A stretch of DNA of 13,665 nucleotides from Undivivens sp041654215 (lineage in GTDB: Bacteria > Omnitrophota > Gorgyraeia > Gygaellales > Profunditerraquicolaceae). The position numbers and the translations under genes were made by a program. Below, one piece after another: positions 5,407-12,657 of this stretch. The stretch lies in NCBI GenBank assembly GCA_041654215.1, contig JBAZDY010000038.1:1-13665 (forward strand). Reading direction: 5' to 3'. The notes beneath the pieces were generated by a model that was given only the letters and a program-made list of their open reading frames with translations, did not search any database and was not told the DNA's origin. The first letter of the stretch is position 1, and each line of letters begins with the position of its first letter.

Positions 5407-7611
5407 TTATTTTTTCTTTGCCGCTCCGGACCAGGCCAGCACTAAAGGCGAAGCTATATATATGGTCGAATACACGCCGGAGATGAAACCGACGATCAGC
5501 GTGAAGGAGAAATTACCAAGCACTTCTCCTCCGAAAAGGAATATCGACAGCACCGTTAACAGGGTCACCCCCGAAGTAAGAACGGTCCTGCCCAGGGTCT
5601 GGTTGACGCTCAGGTTTATCAACTGGTAAAGACTCTTGTTGCGGTAAAGATGGGAGTTCTCCCTGACCCTGTCGTAAATGACTATGGTATCGTTGATCGA
5701 ATAACCGGCTATGGTCAGAAGAGCGGTGACGGTCAGAAGATCCATCTGCCTGCCGCTCAAGGCCATTACCCCGCAGGCGACCAGCACGTCGTGAAAAATG
5801 GCGAAAACGCCGGCCGCGGCGAAATTAAAATGCCTGAAACGTATGCCTACATAAACCAGTATCCCCGCCAGCGACCATAAAAGCGCCTTGACGGCCTTGT
5901 CTTTCAGGTGTTTTCCGGCGACCGGACCGACCTTCTCCAGACGCATCAGCTCGATCTTCTCTCCCGGGAATTTCTTCTTCAGTTCCCCGGTGAGACGATC
6001 GTTCCTGTCGATCCCGGTCTTTATCAGCACCTGGCGAGGGTTCTCCTTGAACTGCTGAATGGAGGCGTCGCCAAGGTCTATTTCCTTCAACGCCTCTCTC
6101 ACCGCTTCTACCTGCACCGGTTTCTCGAACAGGTATTCCTGGAGCTGTCCTCCGGCGAAATCGATGCCGTAAGCGCGCGCACCTTTGCTGAAGAAAGAAA
6201 ACATCCCCAGCCCTATGACCAGCAGGGAGATGAAATAGAAAATATGCCTCTTGCCGATGAAATCCATCCTGGTGCCGTTTATCATCCTCATCATCGGCAG
6301 TGATTTTATCCAGCCCGCGGATATCAGCAGTTCAAAAACGGTCCTCGTCATTATAACCGCGGTGAAAAGGCTGGCGCAGAGGCCGATGGTCAGGGTCACG
6401 GCGAAACCGCGTATGGGCCCGGTACCGAACTGAAAAAGCATGAAAGCGGCGATCAGCGTCGTGATGTTGGAATCGAATATGGCGCTGAAAGCCTTGTTGT
6501 ACCCGGTCTCGACCGCCGCCCGCAGCGGCCTGCCCTGCAGCAGTTCCTCCCGGATGCGCTCATTGATAAGCACGTTGGCGTCGACCGCCATGCCCAGGGA
6601 AAGCACCAGCCCGGCGATGCCCGGTAAAGTCAAAGTAGCGGATATGCCGGGAAAAAGATACGGAAGCAGCCCCAGGCAGCCCAAAGAGATAAGCAGGTTG
6701 CAGAAAAGCGCCAAGTCGGCTATCACCCCGGGAAGAAGATAATACAAAGCCATGAAAATGAACACCAGCGCCATGCCGACGATGCTTGCCTTGACCCCGG
6801 AATTTATGGAATCCTGGCCGAGCAACGGGCCGACACTACGCTCTTCCTCTATATACATGGGCGCGGGCAGCGCGCCTACCTTCAGTATAACCGAAAGATC
6901 CTGGGCCTCCGCCGCGTCAAATTGCCCCTGTATCACGGCCTGGCCCGAAGGTATGGCCTCCCGGATCACCGGGGCCGACTGGACCTTGCCGTCCAGCACG
7001 ATTGCCAGCCTCTTGCCCACATTGGCGCCGGTAATCTCGGCGAATTTTTTCGCCCCCTCCGCGTTGAACTCGAGAGAAACCAGGGGCTCATTGAAAGAAC
7101 TCTGGTTGAAACGCACGGAGGCATCCTTGATCGAATCCCCGATCATCGCCACCTTCTTCTCCAGCAGTAAAGGTTCCTTCTCCTCTCCGGCGTATTTCAA
7201 TTCATAGCCTTCCGGCACGCTGCCGGCCAGCGCCGCCTGCAATTTCTCCGGCTCGGAAGATACCACCCTAAACTCCAGCAGGGCGGTCTTGCCGATGATA
7301 TCCACGGCGCGCTGCCTGTCGGAAATGCCGGGAAGCTGCACTACTATCTCGTCGTCTCCCTGACGCTGTATGGAGGTTTCCCTCACGCCGAACTCGTCTA
7401 TCCTGTTCCGGATGACCTCTATCGCCCTGTCCGCGGCCTCGCTCCTCTGAGCCGCCGGGATGGCCGAAGTGTCGACTCTAAGCAGCAGGTGCGTGCCGCC
7501 CTTCAGGTCAAGACCGAGATTAATACGTTTTTCCAGGGGGAAAGCGAAATACGCGCAAACACCCAGAACCGCCAATATTCCCAACGTCTTATAGAGAAGA
7601 TTCTTATGCAT
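5407..7611 (-). CDS. secDF: Fused protein translocase subunit SecDF
   Basis: This inner-membrane protein uses the proton gradient to help SecYEG complete protein export. At 734 residues it joins SecD and SecF in one chain. TM1 is at about 8-24, followed by the SecD motif LDLKGGTHLLLRVD (34-47) and a large periplasmic region (about 45-265). The SecD membrane block (about 272-436) contains GMAVDANVLINERIREE (340-356). SecF begins near 450, with GIDFAGGQ at 482-489, a second periplasmic loop and a membrane block carrying IAGYSINDTIVIYDRVREN (634-652). Aspartates D344 and D641 match the proton-relay positions by homology. No stop or frameshift interrupts the junction, so the fusion appears genuine, as in Bacillus and Thermus. 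The ATG at 7611 lies 28 nt after yajC, which encodes its partner. Confidence 0.96.
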   Translation of the reverse strand: MHKNLLYKTLGILAVLGVCAYFAFPLEKRINLGLDLKGGTHLLLRVDTSAIPAAQRSEAADRAIEVIRNRIDEFGVRETSIQRQGDDEIVVQLPGISDRQRAVDIIGKTALLEFRVVSSEPEKLQAALAGSVPEGYELKYAGEEKEPLLLEKKVAMIGDSIKDASVRFNQSSFNEPLVSLEFNAEGAKKFAEITGANVGKRLAIVLDGKVQSAPVIREAIPSGQAVIQGQFDAAEAQDLSVILKVGALPAPMYIEEERSVGPLLGQDSINSGVKASIVGMALVFIFMALYYLLPGVIADLALFCNLLISLGCLGLLPYLFPGISATLTLPGIAGLVLSLGMAVDANVLINERIREELLQGRPLRAAVETGYNKAFSAIFDSNITTLIAAFMLFQFGTGPIRGFAVTLTIGLCASLFTAVIMTRTVFELLISAGWIKSLPMMRMINGTRMDFIGKRHIFYFISLLVIGLGMFSFFSKGARAYGIDFAGGQLQEYLFEKPVQVEAVREALKEIDLGDASIQQFKENPRQVLIKTGIDRNDRLTGELKKKFPGEKIELMRLEKVGPVAGKHLKDKAVKALLWSLAGILVYVGIRFRHFNFAAAGVFAIFHDVLVACGVMALSGRQMDLLTVTALLTIAGYSINDTIVIYDRVRENSHLYRNKSLYQLINLSVNQTLGRTVLTSGVTLLTVLSIFLFGGEVLGNFSFTLIVGFISGVYSTIYIASPLVLAWSGAAKKK

Positions 7612-7639
7612 ATCCCGATTTTCCCTTCTTACCTGCCGG

Positions 7640-7927
7640 TTATTTCTGCTGTTCTTTCCTTGACACTGCGGAAATGCAGTTCTTTTCCACCTCTATCTTT
7701 ACATTCTCGTCTATGCGCAGGACGACGCTCGTCTCCTTGACGTTGACGACTGTCCCGTGTATCCCGCCGGAGGTGACCACTTCGTCGTTCTTGGCCAGGG
7801 CGGAGAGCATCTTCTGGTGCTCTTTATCGCGCATACGCTGCGGCCTGATCAGCATGAAGTAAAAAACCACGAAGATCATCGCCAGCGGCAAAAGGTTCAA
7901 TATCGGATTTGGTGCTTGAGTCCCCAT
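7640..7927 (-). CDS. yajC: Preprotein translocase subunit YajC
   Basis: YajC is a small accessory membrane protein of the SecDF complex. The 95-residue product has one transmembrane helix at about 11-27 (LLPLAMIFVVFYFMLIRPQ). It is followed by the family signature IRPQRMRDKEHQKMLSAL, then GDEVVTSGGI-like KNDEVVTSGGIHGTVVNV and a short soluble domain. The ATG at 7927 is preceded by GGGGGT at a 5-nt distance. It is directly upstream of secDF, the usual arrangement. The 144-bp gap to rpsP carries two hairpins. Confidence 0.95.
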   Translation of the reverse strand: MGTQAPNPILNLLPLAMIFVVFYFMLIRPQRMRDKEHQKMLSALAKNDEVVTSGGIHGTVVNVKETSVVLRIDENVKIEVEKNCISAVSRKEQQK

Positions 7928-7955
7928 AGTTTACCCCCTCGTAAATGAGCGGACG

Positions 7956-8022
7956 GCCCACTCCCGGTGCCTCGCGTGGGCTGCTGTCCCGCTATTCCTG
8001 TCCCGTTCTGTTTCACGGGACA
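7956..8022. repeat. Two hairpins between rpsP and yajC
   Basis: Two inverted repeats lie in the 144-bp gap. TGTCCCGT/ACGGGACA (7999-8022) has an 8-bp stem with an 8-nt loop. GCCCAC (7956-7961)/GTGGGC (7976-7981) has a 6-bp stem with a 14-nt loop. A third short dyad CGCCGG/CCGGCG lies nearer rpsP. No U-tract follows any of them, so they look more like processing or mRNA-stability structures than terminators. Confidence 0.4.
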
Positions 8023-8071
8023 TTCTATAATATAATGCCCGGGCGCCGGCGCGTTCCGGCGTTATTAACCC

Positions 8072-8314
8072 TTACGCTTTCTTCGCCTTATTATAAAGGC
8101 TCTTAACGGTGTCCGAAGGCTGGGCCCCTTTGGAAACCCAATGCTCGTATCTGGCCACTTTCAGCGTTGAAGACGCCTTGAAAGGATCGTAGGAACCGAT
8201 TTCCTCGATGCTCTTGCCGTCCCTGCTCCTGTTCTCATCAAGAACGACGACGCGGTAATATGCCCTGCCCTTGACGTTCTTTCCTATTCTTTTCAAACGG
8301 ATACGTACTGCCAT
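8072..8314 (-). CDS. rpsP: 30S ribosomal protein bS16
   Basis: The 80-residue basic protein begins MAVRIRLKRIGKNVKGRAYY and contains VVLDENRSRDGKSIEEIGSYDP, the diagnostic bS16 block. It contributes to assembly of the small ribosomal subunit. A near-perfect ribosome binding site AAGGAGGT lies 9 nt before the ATG at 8314, the strongest in the window along with that of the lipoprotein gene. It begins 29 nt after trpE. Its common neighbours (KH-domain protein, rimM, trmD, rplS) are absent here, and yajC follows after 144 bp. Confidence 0.97.
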   Translation of the reverse strand: MAVRIRLKRIGKNVKGRAYYRVVVLDENRSRDGKSIEEIGSYDPFKASSTLKVARYEHWVSKGAQPSDTVKSLYNKAKKA

Positions 8315-8343
8315 TTTGCTAAACCTCCTTCAAGATTATGCGT

Positions 8344-9867
8344 TTAACGGCTTTGTGTTATGGCCTCGAGCAGAGCCCTGGCCTTGTTGGCTGTTTCAAT
8401 GTATTCTTTTGCCGGGACCGAATCCGCGACTATACCGGCGCCCACCTGAATATAAGCGGTTTCGTCCTTTATAGAAATGGTGCGTATGGTAATACAGGTG
8501 TCCATATTTCCGGAGAAACTGAAATACCCCACGCAGCCGGCATACGGCCCCCTCCTGGTTTTCTCCAGTTCCTCGATTATCTCCATCGCCCGTATCTTGG
8601 GACTGCCGCTGACTGTTCCGGCCGGAAAACACGCCGCCAGCACGTCATAGGCGTCGTGCCCTTTTTTCAGCCTGCCGGTCACCTCGCTGACCAGATGCAT
8701 AACGTGCGAATATTTCTCTACTTTCATGAATTCGCCCACCCGCACGCTGCCTTCCCTGCTTACCCGCCCAACGTCGTTCCTGCCGAGGTCCACCAGCATC
8801 ACGTGCTCGGCGCGCTCTTTTCCGTCTGCCAGGAGGTCCTTCTCATTGAAAGAGTCCTCCCGCTCGTCGGTCCCGCGCGGCCGGGTGCCCGCGATCGGCC
8901 GGGTGCGCACGAGCCCGTCCTCGCAGCGCACCAGCATCTCCGGAGACGCCCCGACCATTGTTATCTCCCCCAATTCAAGGAAGAACATATACGGAGAAGG
9001 ATTTATGCTGCGCAGCCTGCGGTAGACATCGAACGGCGGACGGCAAAGAGCCGTCTGCATCCTGCGCGACAACACAACCTGGATTATCTCGCCATCCCTG
9101 ATATATTTCTTGGCCTTTTCCACCATCCGGCAGAATTCGGCGCGCGTAGCGCCTCCCGAAGGAGGCGACGGGCGCGCGGTCTTTACCCTCGCGCTTCTCG
9201 CCGCCGGAAGACTACGCGACAACCTGGCGTTAAGAGCAGTTATCCGGCGCAAGGACTGCCGGTAAAGGCGTTCCATCTCTTGAATGCCGCGCGTTCCCCC
9301 GCGCTGCGGCAGAAAAACGCTGGAGACGATCATAATAGTATGCCGGAAATGGTCGAAAATCAGGATGTCGTCGGCAAGCAGGAAAACACAGTCCGGGAAA
9401 CCGGCGTCGTCCCTCTTCAAGTCCGGCAATTCTTCAAAGAACCTCGCCATGTCGTAACCGGCGTATCCGACAAGCCCTCCGCAGAAACGCGGCAGCCGCG
9501 GCACGCGCACCGGACGCAGATCCTTCATCAGTTTCTTCAGTTCGTCGAGAGGGCCTCTGCCGGTTTCGGCCCTGAAACGCCGGACGCCGCCGGATACCCC
9601 TCTGCCGCAGAGACGAGCGGCGCCGCCCTTACTCTTGAAAACGACCCGGGGGTCGGTGCCAAGAAACGAATATCTGGCTATCTTCTCCTGCCCCTCGACC
9701 GATTCCAACAAAAAAGAATACCTTCCTTTGCGTATTTTCAGGAACGCCGAAACCGGCGTATCAAGATCGGCGTTCACCTCGGCATAGACGGGCACGACAT
9801 TGCCGTGCGCGGCGAGCTTCCTGAACTCCCGAAACGAAACGGGATGGAACGAAAAGATGTTATCCAT
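8344..9867 (-). CDS. trpE: Anthranilate synthase component I (TrpE)
   Basis: TrpE converts chorismate to anthranilate with ammonia supplied by TrpG, the first committed step of tryptophan synthesis. The 507-residue protein is full length. LLES at 53-56 is the tryptophan feedback-binding motif. The chorismate-binding domain (about 240-500) shows INPSPYMFF (288-296), VGASPEMLV (305-313), RPIAGTRPRG (323-332), ERAEHVMLVDLGRNDVGRV (351-369), FPAGTVSGSPK (414-424) and YAGCVGYFSFSGNMDT (442-457). The intact TrpE-type GTVSGSPK segment and LLES favour TrpE over PabB, although that separation is by motif only. The ATG at 9867 overlaps the 3' end of hisI by 8 nt, which suggests translational coupling. 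No trpG is seen in the window. Confidence 0.93.
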   Translation of the reverse strand: MDNIFSFHPVSFREFRKLAAHGNVVPVYAEVNADLDTPVSAFLKIRKGRYSFLLESVEGQEKIARYSFLGTDPRVVFKSKGGAARLCGRGVSGGVRRFRAETGRGPLDELKKLMKDLRPVRVPRLPRFCGGLVGYAGYDMARFFEELPDLKRDDAGFPDCVFLLADDILIFDHFRHTIMIVSSVFLPQRGGTRGIQEMERLYRQSLRRITALNARLSRSLPAARSARVKTARPSPPSGGATRAEFCRMVEKAKKYIRDGEIIQVVLSRRMQTALCRPPFDVYRRLRSINPSPYMFFLELGEITMVGASPEMLVRCEDGLVRTRPIAGTRPRGTDEREDSFNEKDLLADGKERAEHVMLVDLGRNDVGRVSREGSVRVGEFMKVEKYSHVMHLVSEVTGRLKKGHDAYDVLAACFPAGTVSGSPKIRAMEIIEELEKTRRGPYAGCVGYFSFSGNMDTCITIRTISIKDETAYIQVGAGIVADSVPAKEYIETANKARALLEAITQSR

Positions 9868-10228
9868 TCTTCTTCTTGGTCCTTATTGTTCTGTAAAAAC
9901 AGCTGCGTTTCCCCGTATGGCAGGCGATATCTCCGACCTGTCTTACCTTGATCAACAGGGCGTCCACATCGCAGTCGTAGGCGATGGACTTTACAATCTG
10001 GAAGTGCCCGGAAGTTTCCCCCTTTACCCAGAATTCGCGGCGGGAACGGGACCAGAAACAGGTCTTGCCGGATTTGATCGTCCTGCGCAAAGATTCCGGG
10101 TTCATATAACCCAGCATCAGTACGGTTCCATCCTTATAATCCTGGATGACGGCAGGAATCAACCCCTTATCGTCAAGTTTTAACTTATCGAAACTGAAAA
10201 CATCGTCTTTCTTGCCTGATTTATTCAC
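9860..10228 (-). CDS. hisI: Phosphoribosyl-AMP cyclohydrolase (HisI)
   Basis: HisI opens the purine ring of PR-AMP to give ProFAR, the third step of histidine synthesis, in the cytoplasm. The protein has 122 residues from the chosen start. It shows DYKDGTVLMLGYMNPESL (30-47), FWSRSRREFWVKGETSGH (58-75) and YDCDVDALL (84-92). Expected metal ligands are D85, D87 and D89 for magnesium and C86, C103 and C110 for zinc. It is monofunctional: no HisE (PR-ATP pyrophosphatase) domain follows. The start is debatable. An ATG at 10246 is followed immediately by AGGAGG, which makes a perfect ribosome binding site 9 nt before the GTG at 10228. I therefore prefer the GTG. The gene lies 69 nt after hisF and overlaps trpE by 8 nt. 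Confidence 0.93.
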   Translation of the reverse strand: MNKSGKKDDVFSFDKLKLDDKGLIPAVIQDYKDGTVLMLGYMNPESLRRTIKSGKTCFWSRSRREFWVKGETSGHFQIVKSIAYDCDVDALLIKVRQVGDIACHTGKRSCFYRTIRTKKKNG

Positions 10229-10242
10229 TCTCTTGGGCCTCC
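10229..10242 (-). promoter_or_regulatory. Ribosome binding site deciding the hisI start
   Basis: AGGAGG directly follows a possible ATG at 10246 and lies 9 nt before a GTG at 10228. Placing a full Shine-Dalgarno sequence inside codons 2-3 would be odd, so translation most likely begins at the GTG. Confidence 0.65.
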
Positions 10243-10291
10243 TCATATGTTGAGCATATCTTTACGCACTTATACGATCTTTACGTCACCG

Positions 10292-10308
10292 CAGCCGTTA
10301 TCCGGCTG
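10292..10308. other. Small hairpin across the hisF stop codon
   Basis: CAGCCG and CGGCTG pair (6 bp) around the loop TTATC, which contains the hisF TAA stop. There is no T-tract, so a terminator is unlikely. It may only affect mRNA stability. Confidence 0.35.
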
Positions 10309-11062
10309 AAAGACGCATCTCCACACCGTTTGCCGAGAGATATTCCTTGACTTGCATTACCGAGTATTTGCGGTAATGGAATATGGAAGCGGCAAGGCAG
10401 GCGTCGGCTTTTCCGGCAATGAACCCGTCCAGGAAATGCCGCGGGCAGCCCGCACCTCCGGAAGCTATTACCGGCACCTGCACCGCGGAAGAAACAGCCG
10501 CCGTCAACTCCAGGTCATAACCGTTCTCCGTGCCGTCGGAATCCATACTGGTGAGCAGTATCTCGCCGGAGCCTCGCTCAACAGCCTCTTTTGCCCAGGC
10601 AACGGCATCCTTTCCCGTCGGCGTCCTGCCGCCATGAATGGTCACTTCCCAGCCCCCCCCGGAACGCCTGGCGTCTATAGCCGTCACTATGCACTGCGCC
10701 CCAAACTTGCGGGACGCCCCGGAGATCAACCCGGGATCGAGCACTGCCGCGGTATTCAAAGAAACCTTGTCGGCGCCGGCACCCAGCAGCGCGCTGATGT
10801 CTTCCAGTGTACTGATTCCTCCGCCCACGGTAAAAGGCATATAAATGACTTCCGCGATTCTTTCCACCAGGGGCCGCAAGGTCTTCCTTTTTTCGCAGCT
10901 TGCGGTGATGTCCAGGAAAACCAGTTCATCGGCGCCCTGCCCGTCGTAAATGGCGGCGACCTCCACCGGGTCTCCGGCATCTTTGAGGCCGAGAAACTTC
11001 ACGCCCTTGACCACCCGCCCGTCTTTTATGTCCAGGCAGGGAATGATTCTTTTTGTCAACAT
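10298..11062 (-). CDS. hisF: Imidazole glycerol phosphate synthase cyclase subunit (HisF)
   Basis: HisF is the (beta/alpha)8-barrel subunit that uses ammonia from HisH to turn PRFAR into imidazole glycerol phosphate and AICAR. The 254-residue protein has the standard start MLTKRIIPCLDIKDGRVVKG, with catalytic D11 and D130 (in TAIDARR). It also shows FTVGGGIS (77-84), SLNTAA (101-106), HGGR (143-146), SMDSDGTENGYD (172-183) and IASGGAG (199-205). An upstream in-frame GTG at 11116 was rejected because family homology starts at the ATG at 11062. Its ribosome binding site is weak (the nearest GGAG is about 18 nt away). The 378-bp gap before it holds the repeat element and separates it from the hisH-hisA part of the pathway. 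Confidence 0.96.
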   Translation of the reverse strand: MLTKRIIPCLDIKDGRVVKGVKFLGLKDAGDPVEVAAIYDGQGADELVFLDITASCEKRKTLRPLVERIAEVIYMPFTVGGGISTLEDISALLGAGADKVSLNTAAVLDPGLISGASRKFGAQCIVTAIDARRSGGGWEVTIHGGRTPTGKDAVAWAKEAVERGSGEILLTSMDSDGTENGYDLELTAAVSSAVQVPVIASGGAGCPRHFLDGFIAGKADACLAASIFHYRKYSVMQVKEYLSANGVEMRLSAG

Positions 11063-11440
11063 TCTTATAAACCGGCTTTCTCCACCCCGCAGACCTTCAA
11101 AGAAATAAAAACTCACCGGGTTTACTGATTTCTGCGGTTTGAGTGGAACCCGCGGCTCCTTCTATTTTCCGGCGAAGCCGATACTTAGCCGGTACACAGC
11201 GCATATTCGGCTATCTGCTTATTCAGGCGACCTCCCCGGAGCTTCGCACGAGCGAACACTTTCACACTGGTGAACACCTGCCCAATTCTACACAAGGGCA
11301 GGGTGTTCACACAAAAGAACACTTGCCCAATGCCGCACAAGGGCAAAGTGTTATTCCTTTTAGCCAAGGTATAACACACAGGTGAATACTTGGCCTTCCT
11401 TTTAGCCAAGGTATAACCGGGGATTTCTGGGCAAGGGGGA
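11063..11440. other. Non-coding gap between lipoprotein gene and hisF
   Basis: This 378-bp gap has two parts. The right part (about 11254-11440) is a copy of the 45-bp-unit repeat element. The left part (11063-11253) is the hisF leader, with a few weak dyads such as TTCGC/GCGAA near 11243-11256 and no clear promoter or gene. An open frame of 74 codons crosses the repeats but has a TTG start and no ribosome binding site. Confidence 0.6.
11254..11440. repeat. Dispersed 45-bp-unit hairpin element, copy 1
   Basis: Two clear 45-bp-register units start at 11272 and 11317 with GAACACCTGCCCAATT and GAACACTTGCCCAAT. A partial unit begins near 11254 and a degenerate head near 11384. Each unit is an inverted repeat: an arm of the GAACAC..GCCC type, a 12-nt loop, then GGGC..GTGTT. 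Beyond the second unit, TTCCTTTTAGCCAAGGTATA occurs twice (11354 and 11396, 42 bp apart). The conserved end GATTTCTGGGCAAGGGGGAT then runs into the TAA stop codon of the lipoprotein gene. The same arrangement recurs at 13406-13588. There are no intervening unique spacers, so it is not a CRISPR array. Confidence 0.85.
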
Positions 11441-11863
11441 TTAAAGATACTTGCGCAGAGATTTCCAGGTCCTCTTGCCGACTTTGCCGTCCGCTTTGAG
11501 GTTATTGGCCCTTTGATAATCTTTTATGGCTTCTCGTGTCTGCCTGCCGAACTTTCCGTCGATACTCCCCGGGTTGTAGCCGGCGTTCTTCAGGGCCTTC
11601 TGTATCTGCTTCACGGTCGGCCTGGATTTGACTTCCCTGTTTTCCGCGGTATCAACGGCAGAGACCGACTGTTCATGCGTGCGCCCAAGCTCATCCCTCA
11701 ACCCGGCTATCTCCTCATCCTTAGCCTGCACCTGCGCGTTCATCGCGGAAAGTTGATTATTAAGCCTTTGTATCTCCATGTCCTTCTGTTTTGCGCCGGT
11801 AGTCGCGCACCCCGACAATAATAAAGACACCGCTGTAACGACCGCCAAGATCATTAACCGCAT
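11441..11863 (-). CDS. Peptidoglycan-binding lipoprotein with coiled coil
   Basis: The 140-residue protein is probably exported and lipid-anchored. A signal peptide (1-18) ends in the lipobox LLSGC, giving C19 as the lipidated residue. Residues about 25-65 are polar and heptad-like (IQRLNNQLSAMNAQVQAKDE), which predicts a coiled coil similar in style to Lpp-type spacers. Residues about 83-138 match a PG_binding_1 domain (IQKALKNAGYNPG, IDGKFGRQTREAIKDYQ, DGKVGKRTWKSL). It could therefore tether the outer membrane to the cell wall. A perfect AGGAGG lies 5 nt before the ATG at 11863, inside hisA, and the start overlaps hisA by 10 nt. Its place within a histidine run is unusual and may only reflect shared transcription. 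I do not recognise a specific gene name. Confidence 0.85.
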   Translation of the reverse strand: MRLMILAVVTAVSLLLSGCATTGAKQKDMEIQRLNNQLSAMNAQVQAKDEEIAGLRDELGRTHEQSVSAVDTAENREVKSRPTVKQIQKALKNAGYNPGSIDGKFGRQTREAIKDYQRANNLKADGKVGKRTWKSLRKYL

Positions 11864-12657
11864 CTGTTCCTCCTTTTCACGCTCTGCCGGAACTCCTCCG
11901 GCATATTCTTCGTAAACGGTAAAACCCTGCCACCTGCGGCCCGGATCGCCTGCCGCAGAGTGAACTTTTTTTCGTATATCGCCTTACCGGTAATGATCCC
12001 GCTCAATCCCTTATCCTCAAGCCCGCAAAGCTCTCTTATATCCCGCAGGCTGGATATACCGCCGGAAGCGATAACGCGCATCCCGCTTTCCCTAAGGAGT
12101 TTCCTGACCGCCGGAACGTTCGGCCCCTTCAGGGTGCCGTCCCTCAATGTGTCGGTATAGATCATCTCGCTGAAACCTGTTCTCTTGAGCGAACGCGCGA
12201 AATCAGCCGCATCAAGCCCGCTGTGGCTTTCCACCCATCCTTTTACCATAATGCTGCCGTTTGCGGCGTCCACGCTGATGATCACCCGTTCTCCGAATTT
12301 TTCGTAGGCTTTCTCAAGGAAAACGCGGTCTTCCACCGCCCTGGTACCGAGAATGACCCTGCTTATACCGGCGTCCAGGGCCAGCCCGATCGCCTGCAAT
12401 GTCCGTATACCGCCTCCGAGTTGCACTGGTATACCGGCCGCCCTGGCTATTTTAGCGGCGAGCGAAAGATTGCTCTGCCTGCCGCTTTTTGCGCCGTCGA
12501 GGTCCACGACATGGATCATTCGCGCCCCCTGCGCGGCCCATTCAACCGCCACCGCTACCGCATCACACGAATACTCCTTGCTGCGGCAGAACTCGCCCTT
12601 CACCAGCCGCACCACGCGGCCGCCCTGCAGGTCTATAGCCGGAAATATGTCCACCAT
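11854..12657 (-). CDS. hisA: Phosphoribosylformimino-AICAR ribotide isomerase (HisA)
   Basis: HisA converts ProFAR to PRFAR by an Amadori rearrangement, supplying the HisF substrate. The 267-residue (beta/alpha)8 protein shows FPAIDLQGGRVVRLVKG (5-21) with catalytic D9, VDLDGA (51-56), QLGGGIRT (79-86), ILGTRAV (102-108), SVDAANG (128-134) with catalytic D130, TDTLRDGTLKGPN (168-180) and IASGGISS (196-203). It is slightly longer than the usual 240-250 residues. The basic C-terminal tail (about 245-267) carries the ribosome binding site of the next gene in its DNA. The start codon shares one base with the hisH stop (TGATG), so the two genes are translationally coupled. Confidence 0.96.
   Translation of the reverse strand: MVDIFPAIDLQGGRVVRLVKGEFCRSKEYSCDAVAVAVEWAAQGARMIHVVDLDGAKSGRQSNLSLAAKIARAAGIPVQLGGGIRTLQAIGLALDAGISRVILGTRAVEDRVFLEKAYEKFGERVIISVDAANGSIMVKGWVESHSGLDAADFARSLKRTGFSEMIYTDTLRDGTLKGPNVPAVRKLLRESGMRVIASGGISSLRDIRELCGLEDKGLSGIITGKAIYEKKFTLRQAIRAAGGRVLPFTKNMPEEFRQSVKRRNRCG

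Noticed and set aside
8026..8031. Plus-strand TATAAT as a promoter
   Set aside because: No -35 box is found at 16-18 bp upstream and no plus-strand gene follows.
8338..9951. Long plus-strand open frame of 537 codons opposite trpE
   Set aside because: It is antisense to a trpE gene whose motifs are clear. The translation is low-complexity and rich in His/Arg/Pro, and no family signature or ribosome binding site is seen.
11185..11409. 74-codon minus-strand frame across repeat copy 1 as a gene
   Set aside because: It starts at TTG without a ribosome binding site, consists largely of the repeat units, and resembles no known protein. It is kept only as a question under the repeat finding.
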